Translations under genes and position numbers: made by a program
Source: Parvularcula sp. BBD 1991-13
GTDB taxonomy: Bacteria > Pseudomonadota > Alphaproteobacteria > Caulobacterales > Parvularculaceae
Direction: 5' to 3'
Assembly: GCA_001657385.1 (NCBI GenBank)
Contig: LYSZ01000003.1
Coordinates: 423,341 to 487,340, forward strand
DNA: 64,000 nt
Shown here: piece by piece, positions 18,463 to 26,690 of the stretch
How the letters are laid out: every line of letters begins with the position of its first letter
How positions within the stretch are numbered: position 1 is the stretch's first letter
The notes under the pieces: model-generated
Databases searched by the model: none
Told to the model about the DNA's origin: nothing
What the model saw: the letters and a program-made list of their open reading frames with translations, nothing else

Positions 18463-19119
18463 ATGACGGAGGACACGCCCATGGCGGCGACACGGGAACA
18501 TCGGGAACAAGGCGAAGCGCCGCAGACGCCCGAGGGCGTCACGCCCGGCGCCGGACCGACCAAGGCCCGGATCGAGCGCGCCGCCCTTTCCCTTTTCGCG
18601 GCGCGCGGCGTCGACGCGGTGACGACGCGGGAGATCGCGGCGGCGAGCGGCGTTTCCGAAGGGGCCATCTACCGGCACTATCCCGGCAAGGAAGCGCTCG
18701 CGGAAACCCTCTTTTTCACGATCCACAAGCGGCTCGCGGCCGAGATGCGCCGGGCGGGGACCGGCGCCGGCGATATCGAGGACCAGGCCCGCGCCATCGT
18801 CTCGGCCTATTGCCGCATCGCCGACGCGGACTGGGCGCTGTTTCGCTACCACCTGATGACGACGAATCGCTTTCTGCCCAGCGCGGACGACGCGCGCCGC
18901 GCCGATCCGGACAACCCGGTGGCGGCGGTCGAGGACATCGTCGCCGCCGCCATGGCGGCCGGCGCCGTCAGGCCCGGCGATCCGGTCCTCAAGGCGTCGA
19001 TGGCGCTGGGCGTCGTCCTCCAGACCGCGCTTCACAAAGTCTATGGAAGGATTTCAGCGCCATTGTGCGATTACGTCGACGCGCTGAGCGACGGCGTCGT
19101 CGCTGTCCTGAAAGCGTGA
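18463..19119 (+). CDS. TetR/AcrR-family transcriptional regulator
   Basis: The 218-residue regulator starts at the ATG at 18463, behind an AAGGA ribosome-binding site; a second ATG at 18481 is possible. After a disordered ~30-residue leader, the helix-turn-helix spans about residues 34-80: KARIERAALSLFAARGVDAV, TTREIAAASGVSEGAIYRH and YPGKEAL. The C-terminal helical domain would bind a ligand. A palindromic operator lies upstream, and the next genes are an acyltransferase and an LplT-like transporter, so I infer control of membrane lipid turnover or efflux. Confidence 0.9.
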   Translation: MTEDTPMAATREHREQGEAPQTPEGVTPGAGPTKARIERAALSLFAARGVDAVTTREIAAASGVSEGAIYRHYPGKEALAETLFFTIHKRLAAEMRRAGTGAGDIEDQARAIVSAYCRIADADWALFRYHLMTTNRFLPSADDARRADPDNPVAAVEDIVAAAMAAGAVRPGDPVLKASMALGVVLQTALHKVYGRISAPLCDYVDALSDGVVAVLKA

Positions 19120-19184
19120 TCCGCCGCCGCGCCGCCGCCTTGCCCCATTGCGCCGTCGACACGGTCAGAAAAGGAACGCCCGCC

Positions 19185-19966
19185 ATGCTCACCGCCTTTC
19201 GCAGCATCGTCTTCCAACTCGCATACTGGTTCACCTCGATCTTCTTCGTCCTGTGCGCCCTGCCCCTGCTGGCGGTTCCGGCGCGCCGCCCGCTGATGAT
19301 CTGGATACGTCTTTACACCCGCGTCATGCGGTTCTGGATGCGCTGGATCGCCGGGATCCGGCTCGCGGTGCGCGGGCGCGAAAAGCTGCCTGACGGCCCG
19401 TTCATCATCGCCGCCAAGCACCAGAGCTGGGGCGACGGGTTCGCCTTGTTCCCGGAGATTCCCGATCTCGCATTTGTGACCGGCGATCACATCGAAAAAT
19501 TTCCCCTTGTCGGCGGGCTCTTGCGCAAGATGGGGGCGATCGTCGTCAACAATTGCGGCGGCGCCCGCGCCCGCGCGCGGCTGATCGACAGCGCGCTTGA
19601 CGAAGCCCGGCGCGAAAAGCGGCCGATCCTGATCTACCCGGAGGGCCATCTTGCGCCGGTGGGCAGGCGTTACCGCTATAAAAAGGCGTTTATCACATCT
19701 ACCGCGCTTATGATTGCCCGGTCGTGCCGGCGGCGACCAATCTCGGCCTGCGCTGGCCGCAACGGCGCTGGCGCCTGACGCCGGGAGAGGCGGTGATCGA
19801 ATTTCTCGACCCCATCGTATCCAGTCTCAACAAGGATGATTTCATGAAGCGGCTGGAACACGCCATAGAGACGCGGTCCCTCGAACTTCTCGGCGACGAA
19901 CGCCCGGACATATGCAAGACGACTGACGGGCCCCTCGGCGCCGTCCTGCCAGACCCGCAGGGATAA
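19185..19966 (+). pseudogene. 1-acyl-glycerol-3-phosphate acyltransferase (PlsC family), frameshifted
   Basis: Frame one, from the ATG at 19185, gives a good PlsC-type protein: hydrophobic N-terminus, the HX4D motif in AKHQSWGDGFALFPE, and ILIYPEGHLAPVGRRYRYK. Right after that, at the A5 run 19680-19684, the frame is lost and ends in nonsense at 19778. The expected continuation (YHIYRAYDCPVVPAATNLGL) is intact one base back and runs to the stop at 19966. A sixth A would restore a normal ~260-residue protein. Either a homopolymer sequencing error, a real mutation or, less likely, recoding. The enzyme would acylate lysophospholipid or lysophosphatidate at the inner membrane; the neighbouring LplT-like gene supports the former. 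Confidence 0.8.
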
Positions 19967-20021
19967 GCCCGCACACCGAAACAGGATCGCCCCGATCATA
20001 AAGCCAGAGGATAACGCCCCC

Positions 20022-21512
20022 GTGACCGACCCGACCGCCGCCAACAGCGCCGCGCCACAACCCGATCCGTCCGCACAGGAAACACCCGCACAGGAAACGT
20101 CTGCACGGAACTCTTCCGTACAAGCCCCCGCGGCGCCCGGCGCGCCCCCGCGTTCCGAAAAGCCGCTCATGCTGCAACGGCGCTTCCTGCCCATGTGGAC
20201 GGCGCTCGCCCTCGGCGCGTTCACCGACAACATGCTGAAACAGGCGCTGTCCGTCGGCCTCGTCTTCGGCGTCATCAGCGCGCCTTTCATCAGCAATGAC
20301 GACGCCCTGCCGATCATCGGCTCGTTCTTTCCCATCGCCATGCTGATGTTTTCCACCATCGCCGGCCAGGTGGCGGACAAATACGAAACCTCGATGCTGT
20401 TCCGCCGCACCAAGTTCGTCGAGTTCCTGTTGATGATCCTCGCCGCGATCGGCTTGCTGACCGGGATCAGCGCCATCGCGATCCTCGCGCTGTTTCTGAT
20501 GGGAGCGCAGTCGGCGTTCTTCAGTCCCGTGCGGACCGGCGCTATGCCGAAATATCTTTATACGGACGAGCTTGTACGCGGCAACGCCCTGTGCAGCGGC
20601 GGACTGTTCGTGTCCGTCATGGTCGGGCTGATCATCGGCTCGACGCTGATCCCGCAGCCGAACGGACCGGCGACGGTCTCCGCCATTCTCGCCGTCGCCT
20701 CGCTGGTCGGCTGGCTCGCCATCCGGCAGGCGCCGCCCGCGGCGCCGGGCGATCCGGACCTGACGATCGACTGGAACGCCTTCGTACAGGCGAAACGGCT
20801 GATGGGCTACGCCGTCAGCGCGCGCGGCGTCCTGCGTCCGATCCTTGGCGTCGCCTGGTACTGGTCCGTCGGCGCCCTCGTCACGGTCGCCGTGCCGCTG
20901 TTCGTACGCGATGCGCTTTACAGCGACGAAACCGTGGTGGCGACGCTGATGGCCCTGTTCGCCGTCGGCGCGGCGCTCGGCGCGGGCATGGCGTCGCTCT
21001 TCGCCAAGGGCCGCAGCGGTCTCGGCTTTTCCGCCGCGGGCGCCGTCGTCGCCGGCGCAATGACGTTTTTCGTCTACCTCATCAGCGCCGGCTACCCGGC
21101 TCCGGCGGACGGCGCCCTGCGCGACGCCGGCGCGTTCTTCTCGGGCTGGCGGGCCTACGCCATCGCGTTCTGTTTCCTGATGTCGTCCATCTCCATGAGC
21201 GTCTTCGCGGTGCCGCTGCAGGCGGCGGTGCAGCGGCGCGCGCCGGCGAACAAGCGCTCGCGCATTCTCGCGGCCAACAACATGATCAACGCCGCCGGCG
21301 CCATAGTCGGATCGTGGCTCGTCCTGTCCGTCACCCGGACAGACCTCGGCGCTGTTGATCTCTTCCTCGGGATCTGCATCGCGCAGGGCGTTCTCGCGGC
21401 CTACATGGTGCGCCGCCGCTATGCGGTCGAGGACGGGCTTTACGACGAGGCGCTACGCGAGGACGGCGCCGGTTCCGCGCCCGCCCCGCCGGCGTCCCCG
21501 ACCGGCTCCTGA
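20022..21512 (+). CDS. MFS transporter, LplT-like (lysophospholipid flipping)
   Basis: The 496-residue protein has a Ser/Pro/Ala-rich N-terminal tail (~50 residues), then twelve predicted membrane helices. FLPMWTALALGAFTDNMLKQAL resembles the start of LplT and of the transporter half of acyltransferase fusions, as do DKYETSMLFRRTKFVEFLLM and GAQSAFFSPVRTGAMPKYL. In Escherichia coli LplT flips lysophospholipids to Aas for re-acylation. Here a PlsC-type acyltransferase gene ends 55 bp upstream, so the same job is likely. It probably belongs to the TetR-led transcription unit. Confidence 0.8.
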   Translation: MTDPTAANSAAPQPDPSAQETPAQETSARNSSVQAPAAPGAPPRSEKPLMLQRRFLPMWTALALGAFTDNMLKQALSVGLVFGVISAPFISNDDALPIIGSFFPIAMLMFSTIAGQVADKYETSMLFRRTKFVEFLLMILAAIGLLTGISAIAILALFLMGAQSAFFSPVRTGAMPKYLYTDELVRGNALCSGGLFVSVMVGLIIGSTLIPQPNGPATVSAILAVASLVGWLAIRQAPPAAPGDPDLTIDWNAFVQAKRLMGYAVSARGVLRPILGVAWYWSVGALVTVAVPLFVRDALYSDETVVATLMALFAVGAALGAGMASLFAKGRSGLGFSAAGAVVAGAMTFFVYLISAGYPAPADGALRDAGAFFSGWRAYAIAFCFLMSSISMSVFAVPLQAAVQRRAPANKRSRILAANNMINAAGAIVGSWLVLSVTRTDLGAVDLFLGICIAQGVLAAYMVRRRYAVEDGLYDEALREDGAGSAPAPPASPTGS

Positions 21513-21726
21513 CCGACCCCCAGTCCCCACCCGGTCCCTGCGACGAGGCGTTAACGTCCCGTTAACCTTTTTCTCCGCCGGCGCTTCCCGCCTCCGCGCT
21601 TTTCGGGCATGTTGGCGCGCAACTTGCTGGACCCGGCCATTGGGAAAACAAGGGCATGCCGGCCGCGTCGGCCCCACGGGGACCGATTTAACGGGCCGGC
21701 AAGGGAAAATCGGTTATTTTATCATT

Positions 21727-22236
21727 ATGGGACTGTCTTTTTTCATCATCGCAAGCTGTCTGATCGTGGGCGTCATCGCCGGCATCACGTCGCTGCGTCC
21801 CAATCTGCTTCCGGAACTTGGGGAAAACCTGCGCCAGGCTGATACGATCAGGAAATTTTCGCCCCAGAGCACGCTCTTCATCATCGGGCCGCACGCCAAT
21901 CATCCGGCCTGCCGCCTGCAGCGGCGGCTGCTGAAACCCGCAATCCCGGCGCTGATCCGCGAGGACGTGACGGTGATGGAAGTCTACGGCGCAGAGCGGC
22001 CGCGCCGGAACGGCGAGCCGGTCGACTGGCTCGATTCCTCTCTCCTGCGTCATGCGCTGGCTGCCGAGGACGGCTTCTTCGTCATTTACGTGGACGAGAA
22101 CGGCAAGACCCGGTTCCACAGCCCCGCGCCCATGGTGACCGCGGACATTCTGCGCTGCGGCCGGCTCGCCATCGCCGCGCCGGGACGCGCGCCCGCCCGG
22201 CGCTCCTCCGTGCTCGACAAGCTGAGCGCGGCCTAA
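21727..22236 (+). CDS. Exported/membrane-anchored DUF4174-like protein
   Basis: I use the ATG at 21727 (169 residues); the upstream open frame is a shadow. A strong N-terminal hydrophobic segment (FFIIASCLIVGVIAGI) is an anchor or signal peptide. The remaining ~140 residues fit the thioredoxin-like DUF4174 pattern: TLFIIGPHANHPACRLQ, PALIREDVTVMEVYG, then FFVIYVDENGKTRFHSPAP. A Cys appears at the position following the first strand, but no CXXC pair. Function unknown. Its stop overlaps the ugd stop by 4 bp in a convergent arrangement. Confidence 0.55.
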   Translation: MGLSFFIIASCLIVGVIAGITSLRPNLLPELGENLRQADTIRKFSPQSTLFIIGPHANHPACRLQRRLLKPAIPALIREDVTVMEVYGAERPRRNGEPVDWLDSSLLRHALAAEDGFFVIYVDENGKTRFHSPAPMVTADILRCGRLAIAAPGRAPARRSSVLDKLSAA

Positions 22237-23549
22237 GCCTTCGGATAGGGCCGTCCGACCGAAGAATACTCAAAGCCCTGTTCGGCCATCTGGTCGGGCC
22301 GGTAGATATTGCGCAGGTCGACCATCACCGGCGCCTTCAGCAGAGATTTCACCCGCTTGAGATCAAGGGCGCGAAACTCGTCCCATTCCGTCAGGATCAC
22401 CACCGCGTCGGCGCCGTCCAGCGTCTGATACGGCCCCTCCGCGTATTCGACATCCTCGAACAGGGAGCGCGCCTCGTTCATGCCCGCCGGATCGAACGCG
22501 CGCACGCGCCCGCCGAGCTTCTGGATCGCGGGCACGACGTCGAGCGAGGGCGCGTCGCGCATATCGTCCGTGTTCGGCTTGAAGGTCAGGCCGAGGACCG
22601 CGATGGTCTTGCCCTCAAGGGAGCCGCCGCAGGCCGCGACGACCCGGTCGACCATGCGCCGCTTGCGCTCGGCGTTGATCTCCACCACCGCCTCGACGAT
22701 GCGCGTCGGCGCCTCGGCGCTTTGCGCGGTGCGCACCAGCGCCAGAGTGTCCTTGGGAAAACACGAGCCGCCATAACCCGGCCCGGCATGGAGAAACTTC
22801 TTGCCGATGCGCCCGTCCAGGCCGATGCCGCGGGCCACTTCCTGCACATTGGCGCCGACTTTCTCGCACAGATCGGCCATTTCATTGATGAAGGTGATCT
22901 TGGTCGCGAGGAAGGCGTTGGCGGCGTATTTGATAAGCTCCGACGTCGCCCGATTGGTGAACACGATGGGCGTCTCGTTAAGATAGAGCGGGCGGTAAAG
23001 CTCGCGCATAACGTCCTGGGCGCGCTCGTCCTCGGCGCCGACGACGACCCGGTCCGGCCGCTTGAAGTCCTGGATCGCAGCGCCCTCGCGCAGGAACTCG
23101 GGATTGGAGACAACGGAAAAATCCGCGTCCGGCCGCACCCGGCGCAGGATCGCCTCGACCTCCGCGCCGGTGCCCACGGGCACCGTCGATTTCGTGACCA
23201 CCACGGTGTAGCCGTTCATCACCTCGGCGATTTCCTCGGCCGCCTTGTAGACATAGCTGAGATCGGCGAAGCCGTCGCCGCGCCGCGAGGGCGTGCCCAC
23301 GGCGATGAACACCGCGTCGGCGTCCGGCGTCGAGGCGGCGAGATCGAGGCTGAAGGACAAGCGCCCGGCCTTCACGTTCTCGGCCACCAGCGCCTCCAGA
23401 CCCGGCTCGTAAATCGGGATCTCGCCGGCTTCCAGCTTGTCGATCTTGGCGCGATCCTTGTCGACGCAGACGACGTCATGGCCGAAATCGGCGAAACAGG
23501 CGCCCGACACCAGGCCCACATAGCCCGTACCAATCATCGTAACGCGCAT
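22233..23549 (-). CDS. ugd: UDP-glucose 6-dehydrogenase
   Basis: The 438-residue NAD-dependent enzyme oxidises UDP-glucose to UDP-glucuronate for polysaccharide synthesis. The N-terminal Rossmann motif is MIGTGYVGLVSGACFADFGH. Family blocks are TKSTVPVGTG, NPEFLREGAAI and the catalytic-Cys segment GPGYGGSCFPKDTLAL. The C-terminal domain has LGLTFKPNTDDMRDAPSL. Length is normal. It lies 164 bp downstream of the initiating glycosyltransferase gene on the same strand, consistent with supplying uronic acid for the same exopolysaccharide. Confidence 0.95.
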   Translation of the reverse strand: MRVTMIGTGYVGLVSGACFADFGHDVVCVDKDRAKIDKLEAGEIPIYEPGLEALVAENVKAGRLSFSLDLAASTPDADAVFIAVGTPSRRGDGFADLSYVYKAAEEIAEVMNGYTVVVTKSTVPVGTGAEVEAILRRVRPDADFSVVSNPEFLREGAAIQDFKRPDRVVVGAEDERAQDVMRELYRPLYLNETPIVFTNRATSELIKYAANAFLATKITFINEMADLCEKVGANVQEVARGIGLDGRIGKKFLHAGPGYGGSCFPKDTLALVRTAQSAEAPTRIVEAVVEINAERKRRMVDRVVAACGGSLEGKTIAVLGLTFKPNTDDMRDAPSLDVVPAIQKLGGRVRAFDPAGMNEARSLFEDVEYAEGPYQTLDGADAVVILTEWDEFRALDLKRVKSLLKAPVMVDLRNIYRPDQMAEQGFEYSSVGRPYPKA

Positions 23550-23713
23550 GGCGGCTCCTTTCCATTCGCTCTTCGCATATGTTGTCGCTCTATGCGGGGA
23601 AGCCGCCCGGCTTCGGGAGCCGCTCTCTCCCCGCGGCGGCGCGCCGTTCCGCGCGCCCGCCGGTCAAGGCCGCCGGCGACCCCGCGGGGGGCCGCCGTCC
23701 GGACCATGGACCC

Positions 23714-25171
23714 TTAAACGGCGTTTTGGGGAAAGACCACCGCTTTTACGGTCAGGAGAAGAATTTTGATGTCGAACCAGAGCGACCAGTTGTCCACATA
23801 GGACAGATCGTACCGCACCCGCGCCTCCATCATCTCGTTTTCGGAGGTCTCGCCGCGATAGCCGTTGACCTGGGCCCAGCCGGTGATCCCCGGCTTGACC
23901 TTGTGGCGGCCGGAATAGTTCTCGATCAGGCGGGCGTACTGGTGGTTATGGGCGAGCGCGTGCGGGCGCGGGCCGACCAGGGACATCTCGCCCTTGACCA
24001 CGTTGATGAGCTGGGGCAGCTCGTCGAGGCTGTAGCGGCGCAGAAACCGTCCGAGCGGGGTGATGCGGTCGTCGTCCTTCTGCGCCTGGCGGACGACGTC
24101 CCCGTCCTCGGCGACCGTCATGGTGCGGAACTTGTAGATCCGGAAGACGGCGTTGTTGAAGCCGTGGCGCTGCTGCGCGAACAGGATCGGCCCCTTGCCC
24201 TGGATCTTGATCGCCGCGGCGATCGTCAGCAGGAGCGGGCTCAGCGCGAGCAACAGCGCGCCGCCCAGCACGAAGTCCTCGGCGGTCTTCAGAACGCCCC
24301 CCCATCCTTCCAGCGGACGGCGATAGAGCGAGAGCACCTTCACCCCGCCCATGCCGGTGACGGCGCCGCCGGTATGGTTGAGCCAGTGCACGTTCGGACA
24401 GATGGAAATCGACACCGGCAGGTTCGACAGCTTGCGCATGAGCCGCTGCATGTCCTCTTCCTTCGCGCGCGGCAGGGCGATGACGATATCGTCGATATGG
24501 CCCGCGCGGGCGGCCGCGATCAGGTCGGCGACATCGCCGGTCATCGCGTCCCTGCATGCGTCGCCGTCGGTCGGCACGCCGGCGTCGAAAACGCCGACAA
24601 TCGAGATGCCTTCGTTGTTGGAGCCGGCGCGTTCGGCGAACTTCACGCCCAGCGAGGTCGCCCCCACCACGGCGATCCGGCGCGCGAAGGCGCCGCCGGC
24701 CCGGCTCATTTTTTTCAGGCAATGGGCTTCCGCCGCGCGGGCCGCGCCGATGCCGATCGTCGTCAGCGTCATCCAGGAGACCAGCCACACGCGGGAAAAA
24801 TTGTCCGACACTTTCAGCGCGAAGCCGAAAGCGATCAGCCCAAGGACGACCAGCACCCAGCGCGAGATCACCGCCCGCAGGGCGCCGGTGGGCGAGAGCA
24901 GCCGGTCGAACTCGTAATAGCCGTCGCGCCGGAGCAGCGCGGTCAGGCCGGTCGCGCCGATAATGCCCGCCGCGGCGTAGTACTGAAAATCGAACTCCGT
25001 TCCCAGCGCATACTGATGGTAAACGAAGGCGACGCCGATTGACGCGGCGATGATGATCAGAAAGTCGACAAACTGGATGATGTCGCCGACCAGGGCGCGC
25101 TCAAGCGCGCCGCGGCGGGGAACGCCGTCCTTGGAAAAGTCGTCAATGCTGACGGTGCTCGATTCTGTCAT
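23714..25171 (-). CDS. Undecaprenyl-phosphate glycosylphosphotransferase (WcaJ/CpsE type)
   Basis: The 485-residue membrane enzyme would load the first sugar-1-phosphate onto undecaprenyl phosphate. About four N-terminal membrane helices and a CoA-binding-like domain (RIAVVGATSLGVKFAERA) are followed by a hydrophobic re-entrant segment. The catalytic bacterial sugar transferase domain follows: KGPILFAQQRHGFNN, FRIYKFRTM, RFLRRYSLDELPQLINV, MSLVGPRPHAL and VKPGITGWAQVNGYRGE. The DELPQL and KPG motifs are intact. It precedes ugd and is the probable initiating step for the exosortase-linked polysaccharide. Confidence 0.92.
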   Translation of the reverse strand: MTESSTVSIDDFSKDGVPRRGALERALVGDIIQFVDFLIIIAASIGVAFVYHQYALGTEFDFQYYAAAGIIGATGLTALLRRDGYYEFDRLLSPTGALRAVISRWVLVVLGLIAFGFALKVSDNFSRVWLVSWMTLTTIGIGAARAAEAHCLKKMSRAGGAFARRIAVVGATSLGVKFAERAGSNNEGISIVGVFDAGVPTDGDACRDAMTGDVADLIAAARAGHIDDIVIALPRAKEEDMQRLMRKLSNLPVSISICPNVHWLNHTGGAVTGMGGVKVLSLYRRPLEGWGGVLKTAEDFVLGGALLLALSPLLLTIAAAIKIQGKGPILFAQQRHGFNNAVFRIYKFRTMTVAEDGDVVRQAQKDDDRITPLGRFLRRYSLDELPQLINVVKGEMSLVGPRPHALAHNHQYARLIENYSGRHKVKPGITGWAQVNGYRGETSENEMMEARVRYDLSYVDNWSLWFDIKILLLTVKAVVFPQNAV

Positions 25172-25578
25172 TTTTACTCACACTGCAACACGCGGTTCAT
25201 CCCGGACCGCGTTCGCCCCGAACTTCTTTCAGGTTTCATGCCCGTTTCGGCCGCCGCCGGCCGGGCCGGCAAAAAATCCGCACCGCCCGGCCCCGCCGGG
25301 CGGGATGCCCGGCTCTGCGGCCGCATGCTGGTCAGGCGATGGTTTCAACACGTCTTGACGCCCCCCGTAACGGATGAAAAATGCTATGGCGATCAATACA
25401 TTAATATAGTCGCGCCCGGTAGCGGCGCCGGGCGTCACGCCAGCCGCGGCGGCGCTTTGTCCGCCGCCGGATGCCTGCTGACGCCGGCTGACGGCGGGGA
25501 AAGCGACAACAGCGAACTTACCGTTTCATACCGGGAGTGATAATAGCACATGTTTACGTCAAAAACATGAGTTGCGCC
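25172..25578. other. Intergenic region upstream of the initiating transferase
   Basis: No gene supported, apart from possible 5' extensions of the small gene at 25579. The segment has GC-rich dyads such as CCGCCCGG-CCCCG-CCGGGCGG at 25283-25303 and a locally AT-rich stretch around 25370-25410, which may be promoter DNA for the minus-strand glycosyltransferase or the plus-strand small gene. Confidence 0.4.
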
Positions 25579-25803
25579 ATGACGAAACAGTTTGCGTCCT
25601 TTCATGTGAGCTGGCGCGATGCGGAGGCTTTCCGCATCGGTCTGTTCGCCGATGAAAGCGTCTATGGGCGCGCCGCCGCCGCAGCGCTCCAGGCGCGCCT
25701 CAACCGGCTTGCGGATGAAGGGTGGATTATCCAGGACATCCTCCCGGCGCGCGGCCTGACGCCGAGGCAGAGCGCGGCGTTCACCATCGTCGCGTTTCGC
25801 TGA
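25579..25803 (+). CDS. Small DUF4177-like protein
   Basis: About 74 residues from MTKQFASFHVSW; other in-frame starts lie at 25567 (ATG) and 25537 (GTG), and none has a clear ribosome-binding site. The C-terminal half, LQARLNRLADEGWIIQDILP then FTIVAFR, resembles the DUF4177 pattern of an LNxLxxEGWE-type helix followed by a final strand. I infer a small cytosolic alpha/beta protein of unknown function. It precedes cysQ by about 60 bp on the same strand. Confidence 0.5.
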   Translation: MTKQFASFHVSWRDAEAFRIGLFADESVYGRAAAAALQARLNRLADEGWIIQDILPARGLTPRQSAAFTIVAFR

Positions 25804-25865
25804 GGGCGGGGCGCCCTTCGCCGGACCATTGCGTTCCGCGGCGACTTGGCTCATGTGTCCCGGCC

Positions 25866-26690
25866 ATGACCGAAGATCATCTGTGCGCGCCCATCGACTT
25901 TCAAAGCGAGGCTTTCGCCGAAACCCTGTGCGCGCTGGCGCTCGCCGCCGGCGCCAGGGCGCTGGAGATCTATGGCGGCGACATTGCGGCCGACCTCAAG
26001 GACGACGCCTCGCCGGTGACCGAGGCGGACCGGGCGGGCGAAGCGATCATCCTCGCGGGGCTGGAAAAGACCGCGCCGCATATCCCCGTGCTGGCGGAGG
26101 AGCGCGCCAGCGAGGAAGGCGCGCCGGCGGATCTGGGGGAGGCGTTCTTTCTCGTCGACCCCCTCGACGGCACGCGGGAGTTCATCAACAAAACCGGCGA
26201 GTTTACCGTCAACATCGCCCTGTCCCTGCAAGGACGCCCTGTGGCGGGGGTGGTCTACGCCCCGGCGCTGGGCAGAATCTATTACGGCGCGGAAGGGGCC
26301 GGCGCCTGGCGCGCCGAGGTCGGCCCGGAGGGCGCCATGGGCGCGCGCGCGCCGATCGCGGCGCGCGCCGTGCCGGAAAAAGGGCTGGTGGCGGTCGCCA
26401 GCCGCTCTCACCGCTCCGCGGAGACGGACGCCTATCTCGACGGCCTCGACGTGGCCGATTTCGCCGCGGCGGGGTCGTCCCTGAAATTCTGCCTGCTGGC
26501 GGAAGGGCGCGCCGACATCTATCCGCGCTTCGGCCGCACCATGGAATGGGACACCGCCGCCGGCCAGGCGGTGCTGGAGGCGGCGGGCGGCGTCGTCCTG
26601 ACCCATCCGGAAGGCGCCCGGCTCGCCTGCGGCAAGGCCGAGCGCGGTTACGACAATCCACACTTCATCGCCTGGGGCGTCAGGGACTGA
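25866..26690 (+). CDS. cysQ: 3'(2'),5'-bisphosphate nucleotidase CysQ
   Basis: The 274-residue inositol-monophosphatase-fold enzyme would hydrolyse 3'-phosphoadenosine 5'-phosphate to AMP, relieving inhibition in sulfate assimilation. Metal-site motifs are visible: DASPVTEADRAGE, the Glu pair in VLAEERASEE, DPLDGTREFINKTGEFTVN near residue 98 and MEWDTAAGQAVLEAAGG near residue 220. DPLDGTREF is typical of CysQ rather than of SuhB. Start from the ATG at 25866. It overlaps the convergent membrane protein gene by 11 bp at the stop. Confidence 0.92.
   Translation: MTEDHLCAPIDFQSEAFAETLCALALAAGARALEIYGGDIAADLKDDASPVTEADRAGEAIILAGLEKTAPHIPVLAEERASEEGAPADLGEAFFLVDPLDGTREFINKTGEFTVNIALSLQGRPVAGVVYAPALGRIYYGAEGAGAWRAEVGPEGAMGARAPIAARAVPEKGLVAVASRSHRSAETDAYLDGLDVADFAAAGSSLKFCLLAEGRADIYPRFGRTMEWDTAAGQAVLEAAGGVVLTHPEGARLACGKAERGYDNPHFIAWGVRD

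Noticed and set aside
19677-19690. Programmed -1 frameshift in the plsC gene
   Set aside because: The site is T AAA AAG with only five A's, not a good slippery heptamer, and no downstream stem is obvious; an indel is simpler.
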